A stretch of DNA of 64,000 bases, taken from the NCBI RefSeq assembly GCF_010537335.1, contig NZ_AP019711.1:806001-870000 (forward strand), in the 5' to 3' direction. The position numbers and the translations under genes were made by a program. Of the stretch, positions 62,856-64,000 are shown piece by piece (within the stretch, counting starts at the first letter, position 1; each line of letters begins with the position of its first letter). Source of the stretch: Amedibacterium intestinale. GTDB lineage: Bacteria; Bacillota_I; Bacilli_A; Erysipelotrichales; Erysipelotrichaceae. The notes below the pieces were generated by a model. That model saw nothing but the letters and a program-made list of their open reading frames with translations. It searched no databases and was not told where the DNA came from.

Positions 62856-62977
62856 GATTGACAACCTCCTCATTTCCATAATTCCATATTTTATATTATA
62901 TCATAAGTCAACACTATCTACAAACAAACCCATCTTTTAAAATACGTAGCATATAGCAAGTAAAGACAAATTAAAAA

Positions 62978-63002
62978 AGAAATCTGCATGAAACAGATTT
63001 CT
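62978..63002 (-). terminator. frr terminator
   Basis: AGAAATCTG / CAGATTTCT stem with 7-base loop and six T on the minus strand, between frr and uppS. Confidence 0.85.
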
Positions 63003-63014
63003 AAATATCGAATA

Positions 63015-63557
63015 TTAAACTTTCATTATTTCTGCAGATTTTTCTGAAACAGCTGCATCTACTTTTTTAACGTATTCATCTGTTAATTTCTGAACTTTTT
63101 CCTGAAGCTTCTTAGATTCATCTTCTGTCAGTTCTTTATCTTTTTTGATTGCATCATTACCTTCACGACGTACATTACGAATCGCAATTTTAGCTTCTTC
63201 TCCCATTTTATCAGCTGTTTTTGTAAGTTCCTTACGTCTGTCTTCAGTTAAAGCAGGTACATTCAAGCGAATAACTTCTCCATCGCTCTGTGGAACTAAA
63301 CCTGTATCACTTGTAGCAATTGCACGTTCCAAATCTTTTAATGTAGATTTGTCATAAGGTTTGATTACCAATTGACGTCCTTCAACAACCTTAATACTAG
63401 CAACCTGATTAATAGGTGTCATACTGCCATAATATTCAAATTCAACATGTTCCAGCAAAGAAGCATTTGCTACACCAGTACGAATTGTTTTTAAGTTTCC
63501 CTGCAGCATTTCTACTGCTTTTTCCATTTTATGCTTTGTAAGTTCTAAAATTTCCAT
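63015..63557 (-). CDS. frr: ribosome recycling factor
   Basis: 180 residues. RRF pattern HKMEKAVEMLQGNLKTIRTGVANASLL at the start, VASIKVVEGRQLVIKPYDKS in the beta domain, and PALTEDRRKELTKTADKMGEEAKIAIRNVRR later. Splits post-termination ribosomes with EF-G. Starts three bases after pyrH. Confidence 0.96.
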   Translation of the reverse strand: MEILELTKHKMEKAVEMLQGNLKTIRTGVANASLLEHVEFEYYGSMTPINQVASIKVVEGRQLVIKPYDKSTLKDLERAIATSDTGLVPQSDGEVIRLNVPALTEDRRKELTKTADKMGEEAKIAIRNVRREGNDAIKKDKELTEDESKKLQEKVQKLTDEYVKKVDAAVSEKSAEIMKV

Positions 63558-63560
63558 AAT

Positions 63561-64000
<440 letters not shown>

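Overview
The window joins two pieces of DNA. From the left edge to about 20.9 kb it holds most of a tailed-phage genome (a prophage or a phage-derived element). From about 21 kb to the right edge it is ordinary chromosome of a low-GC, endospore-forming Firmicute. Spore genes (dpaA, dpaB, cse60, gpr, spoIIP) together with the gene orders gpr-spoIIP-small membrane gene-lepA-hemW and trmB-trx-X-murC-ytxG-ytxH-ccpA-tyrS point to the Bacillus/Erysipelotrichia side of the Firmicutes. An Erysipelotrichia (Clostridium innocuum-like) host is my inference from overall character, not a proven assignment. No tRNA, rRNA or CRISPR array was seen.

Phage part (1-20.9 kb): every gene is on the minus strand. 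Transcription starts at a consensus promoter with operator-like repeats near 20.8 kb, in front of a small Cro/C1-type regulator. It then runs through a replication/recombination module: SNF2 helicase, VRR-NUC nuclease, a Cas4-like nuclease fused to a Sak4-like ATPase, a DUF669 protein, an HNH homing endonuclease, a family-B DNA polymerase, a PemK/MazF-like toxin, a P4-type primase-helicase, a DUF3310 protein, a MazG-like protein and a ThyX-like protein. A 435-bp non-coding region full of GTTCAACTT repeats (8.48-8.92 kb) separates this from a late module: sigma-like late regulator, small and large terminase, portal, a MuF head protein with a C-terminal zinc-peptidase (toxin-like) domain, then two small genes and four or five tail/fibre genes up to the left edge. 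Major capsid, tape measure, lysis genes and integrase are not in the window, so the phage must continue to the left. The right junction lies somewhere between about 20.8 and 20.99 kb.

Chromosome, 21-40 kb: MFS transporter, cupin, GNAT acetyltransferase, pyrimidine-nucleoside phosphorylase, rsuA, a MurJ/SpoVB-like flippase, a lipoprotein, asnB, a DUF1540 protein, then the dipicolinate operon dpaA-dpaB-dapA with cse60. Next come tyrS under a T-box, ccpA, ytxH/ytxG-like genes, murC, an acidic protein with repeated ISPxFGA motifs at the place where Bacillus has sftA, a thioredoxin, trmB and pepV.

Chromosome, 40.5-48.5 kb: an accessory-looking stretch with two nearly identical membrane-anchored HTH regulators that share an upstream 26-bp box, an S51 peptidase, a truncated DUF952 gene, an ECF sigma/anti-sigma pair, several small membrane proteins, a PNPOx-like protein, an MBL-fold hydrolase and a PHP phosphoesterase.

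Chromosome, 48.7-64 kb: a conserved housekeeping block: pnp-rpsO, a lipoprotein, a deformylase-like gene, hemW-lepA, fmt, a yqxA-position gene, spoIIP and gpr; rpsT is divergent. It ends with rseP-dxr-cdsA-uppS and frr-pyrH (pyrH cut by the right edge).
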